Assembly: GCA_030606215.1 (NCBI GenBank)
Contig: JAUWGW010000024.1
Span: 1-26,740 of the forward strand
Reading direction: 5' to 3'
From: a bacterium
GTDB taxonomy: Bacteria > NPL-UPA2 > JAUVJM01
Length of the DNA stretch: 26,740 nucleotides
Below the pieces are notes generated by a model that saw nothing but the letters and a program-made list of their open reading frames with translations, was not told where the DNA came from and searched no databases. Position numbers and translations under genes: made by a program. Positions 1 to 5,982 of this stretch are shown here, one piece after another; the stretch's first letter is position 1; the number at the start of each line of letters is the position of its first letter.

Positions 1-89
1 TCAGGCGGCATTAGACCGCGAATAGATGAAGACAACCTATAAGGAACATCTACCAGAAAAGAAAGGTTATTGAAATGTAATAAGTTCAA
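1..89 (-). CDS. N-terminal part of an unrecognised protein, runs off the left edge
   Basis: On the minus strand a TTG codon at 89-87 opens a frame with no stop before the window edge, so only about 29 residues are visible. They begin MNLLHFNNLSFLVDVPYRL and end with IRGLMPP. An AGGAG motif lies six bases before the TTG (96-100), and the start falls immediately after the stop of the 44-codon ORF at 91-225, which suggests translational coupling. I do not recognise the family from this fragment. It is probably the last visible gene of a lacI/URO-D transcription unit. The TTG start is inferred from the ribosome binding site; a start elsewhere is possible. Confidence 0.5.
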   Translation of the reverse strand, partial: MNLLHFNNLSFLVDVPYRLSSSIRGLMPP

Positions 90-90
90 T

Positions 91-225
91 TCATTCTCCT
101 ATCACATACGGTGTTACAATAGCAACGCCGACATAGATGAAGCTTTTCATGTGTTGACTCGATACATTTATCCGAAAACTGTGCTTAAACAAATAAGCCG
201 CGTTCCGTAAAAATCTTTTGCTCAT
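91..225 (-). CDS. Small 44-residue protein with perfect Shine-Dalgarno, unknown function
   Basis: The frame runs from ATG (225-223) to TGA (93-91) on the minus strand and encodes 44 residues, beginning MSKRFLRNAAYLFKHSF and ending AIVTPYVIGE. The start is preceded by AAAGGAGGTGA, complementary to the full anti-Shine-Dalgarno at good spacing, which is the main reason to believe it is translated. The N-terminus is basic and the C-terminal third is hydrophobic, but there is no convincing transmembrane span. It sits 73 bases after the URO-D-family gene and directly before the gene at the left edge, with stop and next start almost touching. It could be a true small protein, a leader ORF for translational coupling, or the broken front of a larger gene. 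Confidence 0.5.
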   Translation of the reverse strand: MSKRFLRNAAYLFKHSFRINVSSQHMKSFIYVGVAIVTPYVIGE

Positions 226-233
226 CTTTATAG

Positions 234-244
234 TCACCTCCTTT
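234..244 (-). promoter_or_regulatory. Perfect Shine-Dalgarno site for the 44-codon ORF
   Basis: Reading the minus strand, AAAGGAGGTGA lies eight bases before the ATG at 225. It is an exact complement of the usual 16S rRNA 3' tail and is among the strongest ribosome binding sites in the window. This supports the small ORF as translated. Confidence 0.6.
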
Positions 245-298
245 AGATAACCCTTAAATTTTACCCTATTTCCCTAAAGAGTCGTAAAAAAATAACTT

Positions 299-1417
299 TT
301 ACATTTCATATAAAGAAATATCTTTTGATATCCTGTTGGGAATCTTAAATAAATCTCGTTTTACTTCAAGGTAATAGAGGTAATTTTCATAAGGAACATC
401 TGCTTGTACTCTATGGTCAATATGGGGTATATATCCTCCTTCATCAATAAAAGGTTTCAGTTTTAAAAGTTCTTTTTTAATGTTTTTCTTGGTGTCCGGA
501 AGAATAGTTTTATCCACACCTCCCATCATTCTTACCCCGGGATTTTCTTTTCGTAACGTTCCAGGGTGAACTCCGGCAGCAACTTCTAAAGGAAACATTA
601 TATTTACTCCGTTGTTAAGCCAAGTGGGTACTAACTTTCTAAAATCTCCGTCACAATCTACATATCCGTATTCTGTTCCAGCAGCTCTATAGATATCCAT
701 AACTTTTTTGTATACTTTACCGCATTTTTTATTAAACCATTCAGGAGTAACAATAGGGCCATTTTTAAAAGCCATATCTTCCCACCATGCTACTAGGTCA
801 ATTTGTAAGTACTTTGTTAATTCTTTTGCGACTGATGCACTTGTATTACTCATATCTTCAAGTATTTCATCTAAAAGTTCTGGTTGGTCATAAATATTGA
901 GACATATATTTTCAAAACCCATCCAATTTCTGATTATTCCTGCAGTACTGCCACCCGGTGCTTCTAATATATAGTTTCTATTTTTTACCTTTCCAGCCAA
1001 TTCTTTGATGTTCATCTTTATTCTCTGCTCAAGTTTTAGCTGAAGCCTTTCCTTAAAGGGTTTGTAAGATTTGTGGTCTTTGATGGGATAGTCAAGATAA
1101 TGGGGAATTGTATCTTTTCCGTCAGAAAAAACTTCGCATTTTACCCTATGCGCGTCATAGATAATCTTATGTTCTCCATCGTCAGATATCACCTCGGGTT
1201 CAAATGAAGGTTCTAAATACGGGTTTACAGGTATACTCTTTTTCCATTCATCAAAACTAAAATAACTATCTGCTTTGTCATTATCGTCCACATATTTTGG
1301 CAAGCCCTCATTGTGCCACCTTTTTAGAGTGTCATTCCAATACCCGAATTCAGTGTCAATAATTCTGTCTGGTTTTTTAAAATCCATAATCGATAAAAAT
1401 CTTTCCCGGGGTGACAT
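299..1417 (-). CDS. Uroporphyrinogen decarboxylase (URO-D)-fold family protein
   Basis: The product of about 372 residues starts MSPRERFLSIMDFKKPDR, the usual opening of MtaA/CmuA-like URO-D-family proteins, which are methyltransferase relatives of HemE rather than haem enzymes. The barrel shows the family pattern through to a C-terminal block with GGYIP. Where zinc-dependent MtaA has His-x-Cys, this protein has YVDCDGD, and near the C-terminus HIDH replaces the usual Cys, so a different metal or no metal is likely. I chose the ATG at 1417 because an AGGA motif precedes it. The frame is open to an ATG at 1492, which would add 25 residues without a ribosome binding site. It lies downstream of lacI, separated by a transposase fragment. 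The substrate cannot be told from sequence. Confidence 0.8.
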   Translation of the reverse strand: MSPRERFLSIMDFKKPDRIIDTEFGYWNDTLKRWHNEGLPKYVDDNDKADSYFSFDEWKKSIPVNPYLEPSFEPEVISDDGEHKIIYDAHRVKCEVFSDGKDTIPHYLDYPIKDHKSYKPFKERLQLKLEQRIKMNIKELAGKVKNRNYILEAPGGSTAGIIRNWMGFENICLNIYDQPELLDEILEDMSNTSASVAKELTKYLQIDLVAWWEDMAFKNGPIVTPEWFNKKCGKVYKKVMDIYRAAGTEYGYVDCDGDFRKLVPTWLNNGVNIMFPLEVAAGVHPGTLRKENPGVRMMGGVDKTILPDTKKNIKKELLKLKPFIDEGGYIPHIDHRVQADVPYENYLYYLEVKRDLFKIPNRISKDISLYEM

Positions 1418-1505
1418 TTCATTCCTGCCAACAGAAACATTTTCAAAACTCCTCCGCTTACTGAATAACTCCTGAAATTCTTCAGCTTCCATTTTTGGGC
1501 TCGCT

Positions 1506-1640
1506 AATCTTATTCCATTTGCTTGTTCCGGGAGGATAGTGACAAACTGTTATTTCCATTTCAGTTTCGTTTGCCAACTTTTGTAATTTTACTTTCCACA
1601 GCCTTACTCTATATCCGTTACTGCCACCGCTATCTGCGTA
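1506..1640 (-). pseudogene. Fragment of an ISAzo13-family (Rhodopirellula-type) transposase
   Basis: Between lacI and the URO-D gene, the minus strand has an open stretch of 45 codons with no start. It contains ADSGGSNGYRVRLWK followed by ITVCHYPPGTSKWNKI. These match, from memory, the conserved core of ISAzo13-family DDE transposases (GGGSNGYR.RLWK and CHFPPGTSKWNKIEHRLF). Homology stops sharply after the final I, where the family continues EHRLF but this sequence reads SEPKNGS and a stop. The upstream end overlaps the last codons of lacI in another frame. Both ends are therefore missing and the piece cannot be functional. It marks an old insertion and deletion at this site. No terminal inverted repeats are visible. 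Confidence 0.75.
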
Positions 1641-2667
1641 AATTTGCTCCACAAGATTTTCTGACTACCAGAGTGGGCTTCAGAATAATTTTCTGTGTAT
1701 CTTCTCTCTCCTCTCTCTCCTTTCCTTCAATCTCTTTGAGGATAATCTGAACTGCTGTTCTGCCCATCTCCATTACTAGCTCCCTTACAGTAGTAAGCGG
1801 TGGATCAACAATCGATGCTGCTTCAATATCAGCAAATCCGACCACCGCCATATCCTCCGGCACCTTCAATCCCCTTTCTTTGAGAGCCTGCATAGCACCT
1901 ATAGCAGCCATATCCGTCACGGCAAAAATCGCTGTCGGTTTCTTATCCAGTTTTAAAAACTTCTCCGCTGCCTTATAGCCATCCTCCCGCTGAAATCCGT
2001 TCTCCTCTACCAAGCTAGGGTCGAAAGCGACATTATTATCAGCCAGGGCTTGACGATACCCTTGTAATCTACCCTTCGCAGTTGATGCGCTTTGGGGGCC
2101 TCTTATATGAGCAATGTGCCTATGACCCAAATTGATCAAATGAGTAACCGCTTCATAGGCACCTGCCCTGTCATCTGTGCCAACAAAATTACATTCTATG
2201 CCGTTCAGACACTTATCCACTAAAACAAAATTCATTCTATCATTCAGCAACTGTATGTAAATGTTGACATCCTGACGATCATGAGCGGGGCTAACAATCA
2301 AACCAGCTACTCTATACTCCAGCAATAAATTTATCTTCTCCACTTCTCTCTGACAATCATCATCCATATGGCAGAGAAGTATATGGTAACCATTTTCACG
2401 GGCGGTTTCCTCAACACTGCGTGCAAGTTGAGGCCAAAAGGAATGGGTAACACAGGGAATAAGCAGACCTAATATATTGGTCTTTTTCATTACTAAGCTT
2501 CTGGCTATGTTGTTGCGCCGGTAGTTTAATTGCTGAGCAGTTGCTTGGATTCTTCTTCTGGTTTCTTCACTAATGCGTTTTTCTTTCCACTTGTCATTCA
2601 GGACATCAGAGACTGTCTGCCGCGAAACTTGCGCCTTTTTTGCTATGTCCATCATTGTCACAATCAT
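1630..2667 (-). CDS. LacI-family transcriptional regulator
   Basis: The 345-residue protein has the LacI architecture. An N-terminal helix-turn-helix (MMDIAKKAQVSRQTVSDVLN) is followed by a hinge helix region (RRNNIARSLV) and a periplasmic-binding-protein-like sensor domain from about residue 62 (NILGLLIPCVTHSFW) to the end. Such proteins repress or activate sugar-use genes in response to a sugar or phosphosugar. The ATG at 2667 has a GGAAGGGG ribosome binding site; a later in-frame start at MMDIA is possible. A consensus promoter and structured leader lie upstream. The last few residues (ANLRR) are read from sequence that also belongs to the transposase fragment, so the native C-terminus was probably replaced by a few codons. 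Likely targets are itself and the downstream URO-D gene set; the effector is unknown. Confidence 0.92.
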   Translation of the reverse strand: MIVTMMDIAKKAQVSRQTVSDVLNDKWKEKRISEETRRRIQATAQQLNYRRNNIARSLVMKKTNILGLLIPCVTHSFWPQLARSVEETARENGYHILLCHMDDDCQREVEKINLLLEYRVAGLIVSPAHDRQDVNIYIQLLNDRMNFVLVDKCLNGIECNFVGTDDRAGAYEAVTHLINLGHRHIAHIRGPQSASTAKGRLQGYRQALADNNVAFDPSLVEENGFQREDGYKAAEKFLKLDKKPTAIFAVTDMAAIGAMQALKERGLKVPEDMAVVGFADIEAASIVDPPLTTVRELVMEMGRTAVQIILKEIEGKEREEREDTQKIILKPTLVVRKSCGANLRR

Positions 2668-2727
2668 ATGTCAACCCCTTCCGTACAAGAGTAAAGACTG
2701 TTGCCCGCTCGTGCGGATACGGACTCT

Positions 2728-2767
2728 AAAAAAATCCCCTTTCCCATCTAAGGATAGATAAAAGGAT
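2728..2767 (-). terminator. Terminator-like hairpin with T-run in the lacI leader
   Basis: On the minus strand ATCCTTTT (2767-2760) can pair with AAGGGGAT (2741-2734, two G-U pairs). Directly inside, ATCTA pairs with TAGAT around a TCCT loop, leaving a four-base bulge. The stem is followed at once by a run of T (2733-2728). This is the form of an intrinsic terminator. It lies after the lacI promoter and before the lacI start, so it could act as an attenuator. It could instead end transcription from the ATPase gene upstream. Confidence 0.45.
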
Positions 2768-2802
2768 ACATTTAGTAACACTTTCCTTCTCCCATCAATT
2801 CA

Positions 2803-2831
2803 ATTATACCGACAGATTCAAGTCCTGTCAA
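2803..2831 (-). promoter_or_regulatory. Consensus sigma-70 promoter for lacI
   Basis: Minus-strand TTGACA (2831-2826), a 17-base spacer and TATAAT (2808-2803) match the consensus at all twelve positions. The predicted start of transcription is near 2796, giving a leader of about 129 bases before the lacI ATG at 2667. Confidence 0.8.
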
Positions 2832-2931
2832 GCCTTATGTGATTTGGGTTTGGATTTTATGATTCTCAGGCAGATTTACTAAGTTAAGGCAAGCATTTTC
2901 CCTTGACATCTGACAGAGCCATAGTTAGCGT

Positions 2932-2945
2932 TGAAACCGGTTGAA
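2932..2945. promoter_or_regulatory. Possible LacI-family operator
   Basis: TGAAACCGGTTGAA is a CG-centred near-palindrome with core AACCGGTT. It fits the general LacI/GalR operator form TGnAAnCGnTTnCA at seven of eight fixed positions. It lies about 100 bases upstream of the lacI promoter, farther than a simple repressor site usually is, so its role is uncertain. Confidence 0.35.
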
Positions 2946-2966
2946 TAAAAGCTTTCTTTATTTTCA

Positions 2967-4208
2967 CTATCCCAATAGCCCCAGAAAACGCCAGGCTGAA
3001 ACAACATATCTATTGTCTGGATATGCCTCAACAATATCGTAATCCGATACCAATTGATAATAAGGGATCTTCAAGAGCTTATTGAAGTAAGCGCCCGACT
3101 TCGAGATATTGGTCTCGCCTTTTTTGGCCTCAAACAAAGCAAAAGGCTTTCGATCCTTTATTACTACAAAATCAACTTCCTGGCCTTGCTGATTCCAGAT
3201 TTGCCTCAACTCAAATTTGCCAAGCCCCAGCTCGTTCCATCGGCAGACCAAACGTAACAAGAATACCGCTATCGCATTCTCAAACCTTGTTCCTTCACCA
3301 TCGGCCATTGTCCAGTCAAAAAAATAGTATTTCGCCTCTTTTTTGATAGCCTTTGAAATACTCTTTGACCAGGGCATTATTGAAAAAACCAGATAAATTT
3401 TTTTCAATGCCTCAAGCCAGCTCGAAACCGTTTTGTGACTCACCTGTAAATCATCCTTAAGAGAATTGACGCTAAGAGGTGAGGCTACTCTTTCAGGTAG
3501 AAGCAAGAGCAATTGTTCGATTCCCTTAATATCCTGAATACGAGTCAAATCCCTTAAGTCTTCATGTATCAGAAGTGACTTGTAATCTCTTTTCCATTTG
3601 TTTGAAAAATTCCTTTTGGCTTTGAGAAAAGGTTCGGGGAAGCCTCCATAAGTCATCAATCTCTCAAAAGGTCTCTTGAATATTTTCTCACTCATTTTTT
3701 GGACAGTGCGTAAAAAGTTTTGTTTATCCGGATGTGTCAACATAGTATCGTCTGCAAGTACAAAATCAAAATTTTCTGCCGCCTCAGCTAATCCAAAGGG
3801 AAGTAATCTGTAGGAGAAATATCTTCCAACCAGACTATCACCTGATTGTCTGAAGTAATCCAGCCGAGCGCTTCCAGTAACAATAAACTGAGCCTCTTCA
3901 AAGTGTATATCATAGAGTCCCTTTAATATGTTTTTCCATTTTTTGTGCTTATGTATTTCGTCAAAGGCTACCAGGGGGAACTTATTCTTTGCCCTGGCCA
4001 GGCGGGCTTTCAAAAAATGAGGGTTTTTTGTGTATTCTCTTCTTACATAGGGGTCATCCCAATCGAAGTAGAGTTCTTCGTTCTTAAGCTCTCTCAGTTT
4101 ATTTTTGACAAATGTTGTTTTACCAACCTGGCGGGGACCAGATAAAAATATCATTTTGCCCGCATTGATTTCAGAGTCAAATAGATATAGAGACTGTGTC
4201 CTTTTCAT
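2967..4208 (-). CDS. DUF4143-type AAA ATPase
   Basis: The 413-residue protein has an N-terminal ATPase domain with Walker A GPRQVGKTT (residues 24-32) and Walker B VAFDE (80-84), then a sensor-like strand IVTGSAR near residue 110. The C-terminal half looks like DUF4143, with a PD-(D/E)xK-like pattern EVDFVVIKDRK...FEAKKG. Proteins of this type are common accessory genes in bacteria and archaea; their role is not established, though they are often found near toxin-antitoxin and defence genes. The ATG at 4208 has no Shine-Dalgarno; a consensus -10 box ends seven bases before it, so the mRNA is probably leaderless. It lies downstream of, and on the same strand as, the AbiE pair but has its own promoter. 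It appears intact. Confidence 0.88.
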   Translation of the reverse strand: MKRTQSLYLFDSEINAGKMIFLSGPRQVGKTTFVKNKLRELKNEELYFDWDDPYVRREYTKNPHFLKARLARAKNKFPLVAFDEIHKHKKWKNILKGLYDIHFEEAQFIVTGSARLDYFRQSGDSLVGRYFSYRLLPFGLAEAAENFDFVLADDTMLTHPDKQNFLRTVQKMSEKIFKRPFERLMTYGGFPEPFLKAKRNFSNKWKRDYKSLLIHEDLRDLTRIQDIKGIEQLLLLLPERVASPLSVNSLKDDLQVSHKTVSSWLEALKKIYLVFSIMPWSKSISKAIKKEAKYYFFDWTMADGEGTRFENAIAVFLLRLVCRWNELGLGKFELRQIWNQQGQEVDFVVIKDRKPFALFEAKKGETNISKSGAYFNKLLKIPYYQLVSDYDIVEAYPDNRYVVSAWRFLGLLG

Positions 4209-4215
4209 GTGGATA

Positions 4216-4243
4216 ATTATACACCATAGTATAAAATTGTCAA
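4216..4243 (-). promoter_or_regulatory. Consensus promoter giving a leaderless ATPase mRNA
   Basis: Minus-strand TTGACA (4243-4238), a 16-base spacer and TATAAT (4221-4216) match consensus fully. Only seven bases separate the -10 box from the ATG at 4208, so transcription should start at or within a base of the start codon. No Shine-Dalgarno is present, in keeping with a leaderless transcript. Confidence 0.7.
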
Positions 4244-4249
4244 GATAAA

Positions 4250-4267
4250 TTTATACAGTTGTATAAA
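4250..4267. repeat. Inverted repeat next to the ATPase promoter, possible operator
   Basis: TTTATACA and TGTATAAA form perfect eight-base arms around two bases, just upstream of the -35 box. A related imperfect copy, TTATAC and GTATAA with six bases between, spans the -10 region (about 4217-4234). Two similar palindromes on either side of the -35 suggest binding by a dimeric regulator. Confidence 0.45.
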
Positions 4268-4285
4268 AATCAGTTTTGTCAGTAG
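4263..4285. repeat. Direct repeat, left copy, bracketing the AbiE locus
   Basis: This stretch shares the 17-base core AAAAATCAGTTTTGTCA and its flanks (ATA before, TAG after) with 5858-5881. The copies differ by one A in the A-run and one G/A change. They sit on either side of the toxin/antitoxin pair. It overlaps the end of the inverted repeat at 4250-4267. Confidence 0.7.
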
Positions 4286-4377
4286 AATGCTATGGCAAGG
4301 CTTGAAATTTAACTTGACATATTAAATATTAAGGGTAAAACAACAATCATGAAGCCCAGAGTTTTAGCCAGTCTATT

Positions 4378-5019
4378 TTATGATGTTGCTGGACCAAATG
4401 TTTTTTCTTGTAGAATGAAATTTAATTTTTGGTGAACATAAGAACGTATTCTGGGATCGGGGACTTTTTCTGTCCACTCATTTACTTTCTTGAGACTAAA
4501 TGACTCAGGAAAGTGCAATTCAGGAAAGTGCCCAAATTGTTTTTTCCTGCGCGCCGAAAGATATAAACTGTCAATCAGTGCCTTCTCAGGCTCCGCGATC
4601 AAGAAACTGCCTGTTCCTTTATACCAATTAAATCCATCAAAAAACAGAGGTGTGAGCTGATGAATGGAAAAAGTCCCTATCTTGGTATGGATTATCTTTG
4701 TATGAGAAGTTGATGCCAGGCTAATTTCCTGAGGGATTTGTTCAATTATCCCGTGTAAATGCAAGGCACTTATAAAAGAAACATAGGCGCGGTGCCCCGG
4801 GAGTAAAAACGGTATTACTGTGTAGGGACTCAAACGTTCATTGCCAGTCTCAGCCCAAATGCCTCGATATATCTTGAAAACCAATCCTTCTCTCTGGAGA
4901 AAGTTAAGTGCCTGTGTTGTAGCTGATGAGGATCTCCCGGAAAGGATAGCCAATTCATATGTTGTAAACACTGGCCGATTTAATTTCTTAATGGATGTCA
5001 GAACAGAATGTCTACGCAT
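4378..5019 (-). CDS. AbiEi-like antitoxin / winged-helix regulator
   Basis: The product of about 213 residues begins MRRHSVLTSIKKLNRPVFTT. Its N-terminal winged-helix region (YELAILSGRSSSATTQALNFLQREGLV) has the form of the AbiEi antitoxin DNA-binding domain, followed by a C-terminal domain containing IAEPEKALIDSLYL, typical of the family. AbiEi-type proteins repress their operon and neutralise AbiEii without direct complex formation (type IV systems, established for AbiE). I chose the ATG at 5019, which overlaps the toxin's last codons by eight bases and has GGGGGA before it; an ATG at 5040 would add seven residues. It is downstream of the toxin gene, the reverse of the classical AbiE order. 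Confidence 0.75.
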   Translation of the reverse strand: MRRHSVLTSIKKLNRPVFTTYELAILSGRSSSATTQALNFLQREGLVFKIYRGIWAETGNERLSPYTVIPFLLPGHRAYVSFISALHLHGIIEQIPQEISLASTSHTKIIHTKIGTFSIHQLTPLFFDGFNWYKGTGSFLIAEPEKALIDSLYLSARRKKQFGHFPELHFPESFSLKKVNEWTEKVPDPRIRSYVHQKLNFILQEKTFGPATS

Positions 5020-5791
5020 GTTTCCCCCGCAATTCATCAATAAAGTTGGCTACCTTTAACTTAATTTCGTCCCACGAAGATGATGAATTATATACAGTCT
5101 GCTCTCCAGCAGATAAATAAAAAATTACTGTATCACGGAATTGTTGAAAACCCACCTCAAACAGATTTTCACATGCTTTTGTCAGGTGAGCATCATTCAT
5201 TTTAATCTCTTCTGTCTTAACTGGCTCAAACTGAGAACTTAAAATGTACAGGTCGAAAATGTCCCTGGCTTGAATTATAGCTCTGTTTGCCAGAGCCCCT
5301 ATCTTTTGCATTGCGGCAGATTGGATATCATAATGTGCCATCAATAACGGCGGTAATTTATATGCACGTAAGATAAGATTTGAAACAGGTTGAACAATAA
5401 CCCTGCCCTTAAATCCTCTGCGTGAAAATTCAACTTTGGCGGGGAGATCTTCGCCGGCAGAGGTTATTAAATGGATTTTAAAACGTTGCGTTGTCTGCGT
5501 CTGTTTTGCCCGGCTAATATCCGGCGGGACAACCCTTTCCACGCCAAATGGTTTGAGGTTATCCTGAAAAGATGTAGACTGTAATATTTTCATAACTATA
5601 TCTTTGAGAACAATTATATCTACGCCGGATGCATCCAAATCCATGTTTTCTGAATAGCGAAAACTCTGGAAGAAAAACCGAAGGTTTGCTCCTCCTTTGA
5701 CTGCGTAATACTCTGGTTTAATTTTGCGACCCAGCCACCTTACGAATTCCAGATGAAATATTTCCCTTAATTGTAATGAACTATATACCAT
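5012..5791 (-). CDS. AbiEii/AbiGii-type nucleotidyltransferase toxin
   Basis: The 259-residue protein has the AbiEii signature near residues 31-53: KGGANLRFFFQSFRYSENMDLD, split as KGGANLRFF then RYSENMDLD. A basic region with the K-x-E strand AKVEFSRRGF and a later ARDIFDLYIL helix, both typical of the family, follow. AbiEii toxins are nucleotidyltransferases, and related members transfer nucleotides to tRNA. In the family the metal-binding motif normally reads SEDxDxD; here the first Asp is Asn, which may weaken catalysis unless the following D-L-D takes over. The ATG at 5791 has GAGGGG five bases upstream. It is first in a two-gene operon with the antitoxin, overlapping it by eight bases. 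Confidence 0.8.
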   Translation of the reverse strand: MVYSSLQLREIFHLEFVRWLGRKIKPEYYAVKGGANLRFFFQSFRYSENMDLDASGVDIIVLKDIVMKILQSTSFQDNLKPFGVERVVPPDISRAKQTQTTQRFKIHLITSAGEDLPAKVEFSRRGFKGRVIVQPVSNLILRAYKLPPLLMAHYDIQSAAMQKIGALANRAIIQARDIFDLYILSSQFEPVKTEEIKMNDAHLTKACENLFEVGFQQFRDTVIFYLSAGEQTVYNSSSSWDEIKLKVANFIDELRGKHA

Positions 5792-5830
5792 CTCTGCCCC
5801 TCATAATATGTATGGTAATTTAGTTGTATC

Positions 5831-5854
5831 TAACTAATAATACATTATTAGTTA
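5831..5854. repeat. 24-base palindrome upstream of the toxin gene, likely operator
   Basis: The arms TAACTAATAAT and ATTATTAGTTA are perfect 11-base inverted repeats around two bases. The site lies about 40 bases before the toxin start and about 75 bases before the alaS -10 box. AbiEi antitoxins bind inverted repeats in their own promoters, so this is a natural candidate site for autoregulation. Confidence 0.55.
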
Positions 5855-5857
5855 ACC

Positions 5858-5881
5858 ATAAAAAATCAGTTTTGTCAATAG
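5858..5881. repeat. Direct repeat, right copy, bracketing the AbiE locus
   Basis: This is the second copy of the repeat at 4263-4285, with the same orientation and the shared core AAAAATCAGTTTTGTCA. On the minus strand it contains TTGACA, so it could also supply the -35 box of the toxin promoter, although no good -10 follows at the right distance. Confidence 0.7.
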
Positions 5882-5905
5882 CTTGATTATTTGCAAAAAA
5901 AGGAT

Positions 5906-5933
5906 TTGCCTTTTCACTGAGAAAGTTTATAAT
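5906..5933 (+). promoter_or_regulatory. Probable alaS promoter
   Basis: TTGCCT (5906-5911), a 16-base spacer and TATAAT (5928-5933) form a good promoter with a predicted start near 5940. The leader of about 43 bases is too short for a T-box. Confidence 0.6.
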
Positions 5934-5982
5934 AAAGTGTTGTAGTTCGCTGAATATTTACGATTTATGAGAGATGGGTTAG

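Noticed and set aside
1418-1492. N-terminal extension of the URO-D gene to an ATG at 1492
   Set aside because: No ribosome binding site, no family similarity in the 25 extra residues, and it begins right after the transposase fragment; the ATG at 1417 has AGGA and the standard family start.
2903-2930. Plus-strand TTGACA as a promoter
   Set aside because: No acceptable -10 box at 16-18 bases and no plus-strand gene downstream.
5934-5982. T-box or other riboswitch before alaS
   Set aside because: The leader from the likely promoter is only about 43 bases and has no specifier stem or antiterminator motif.
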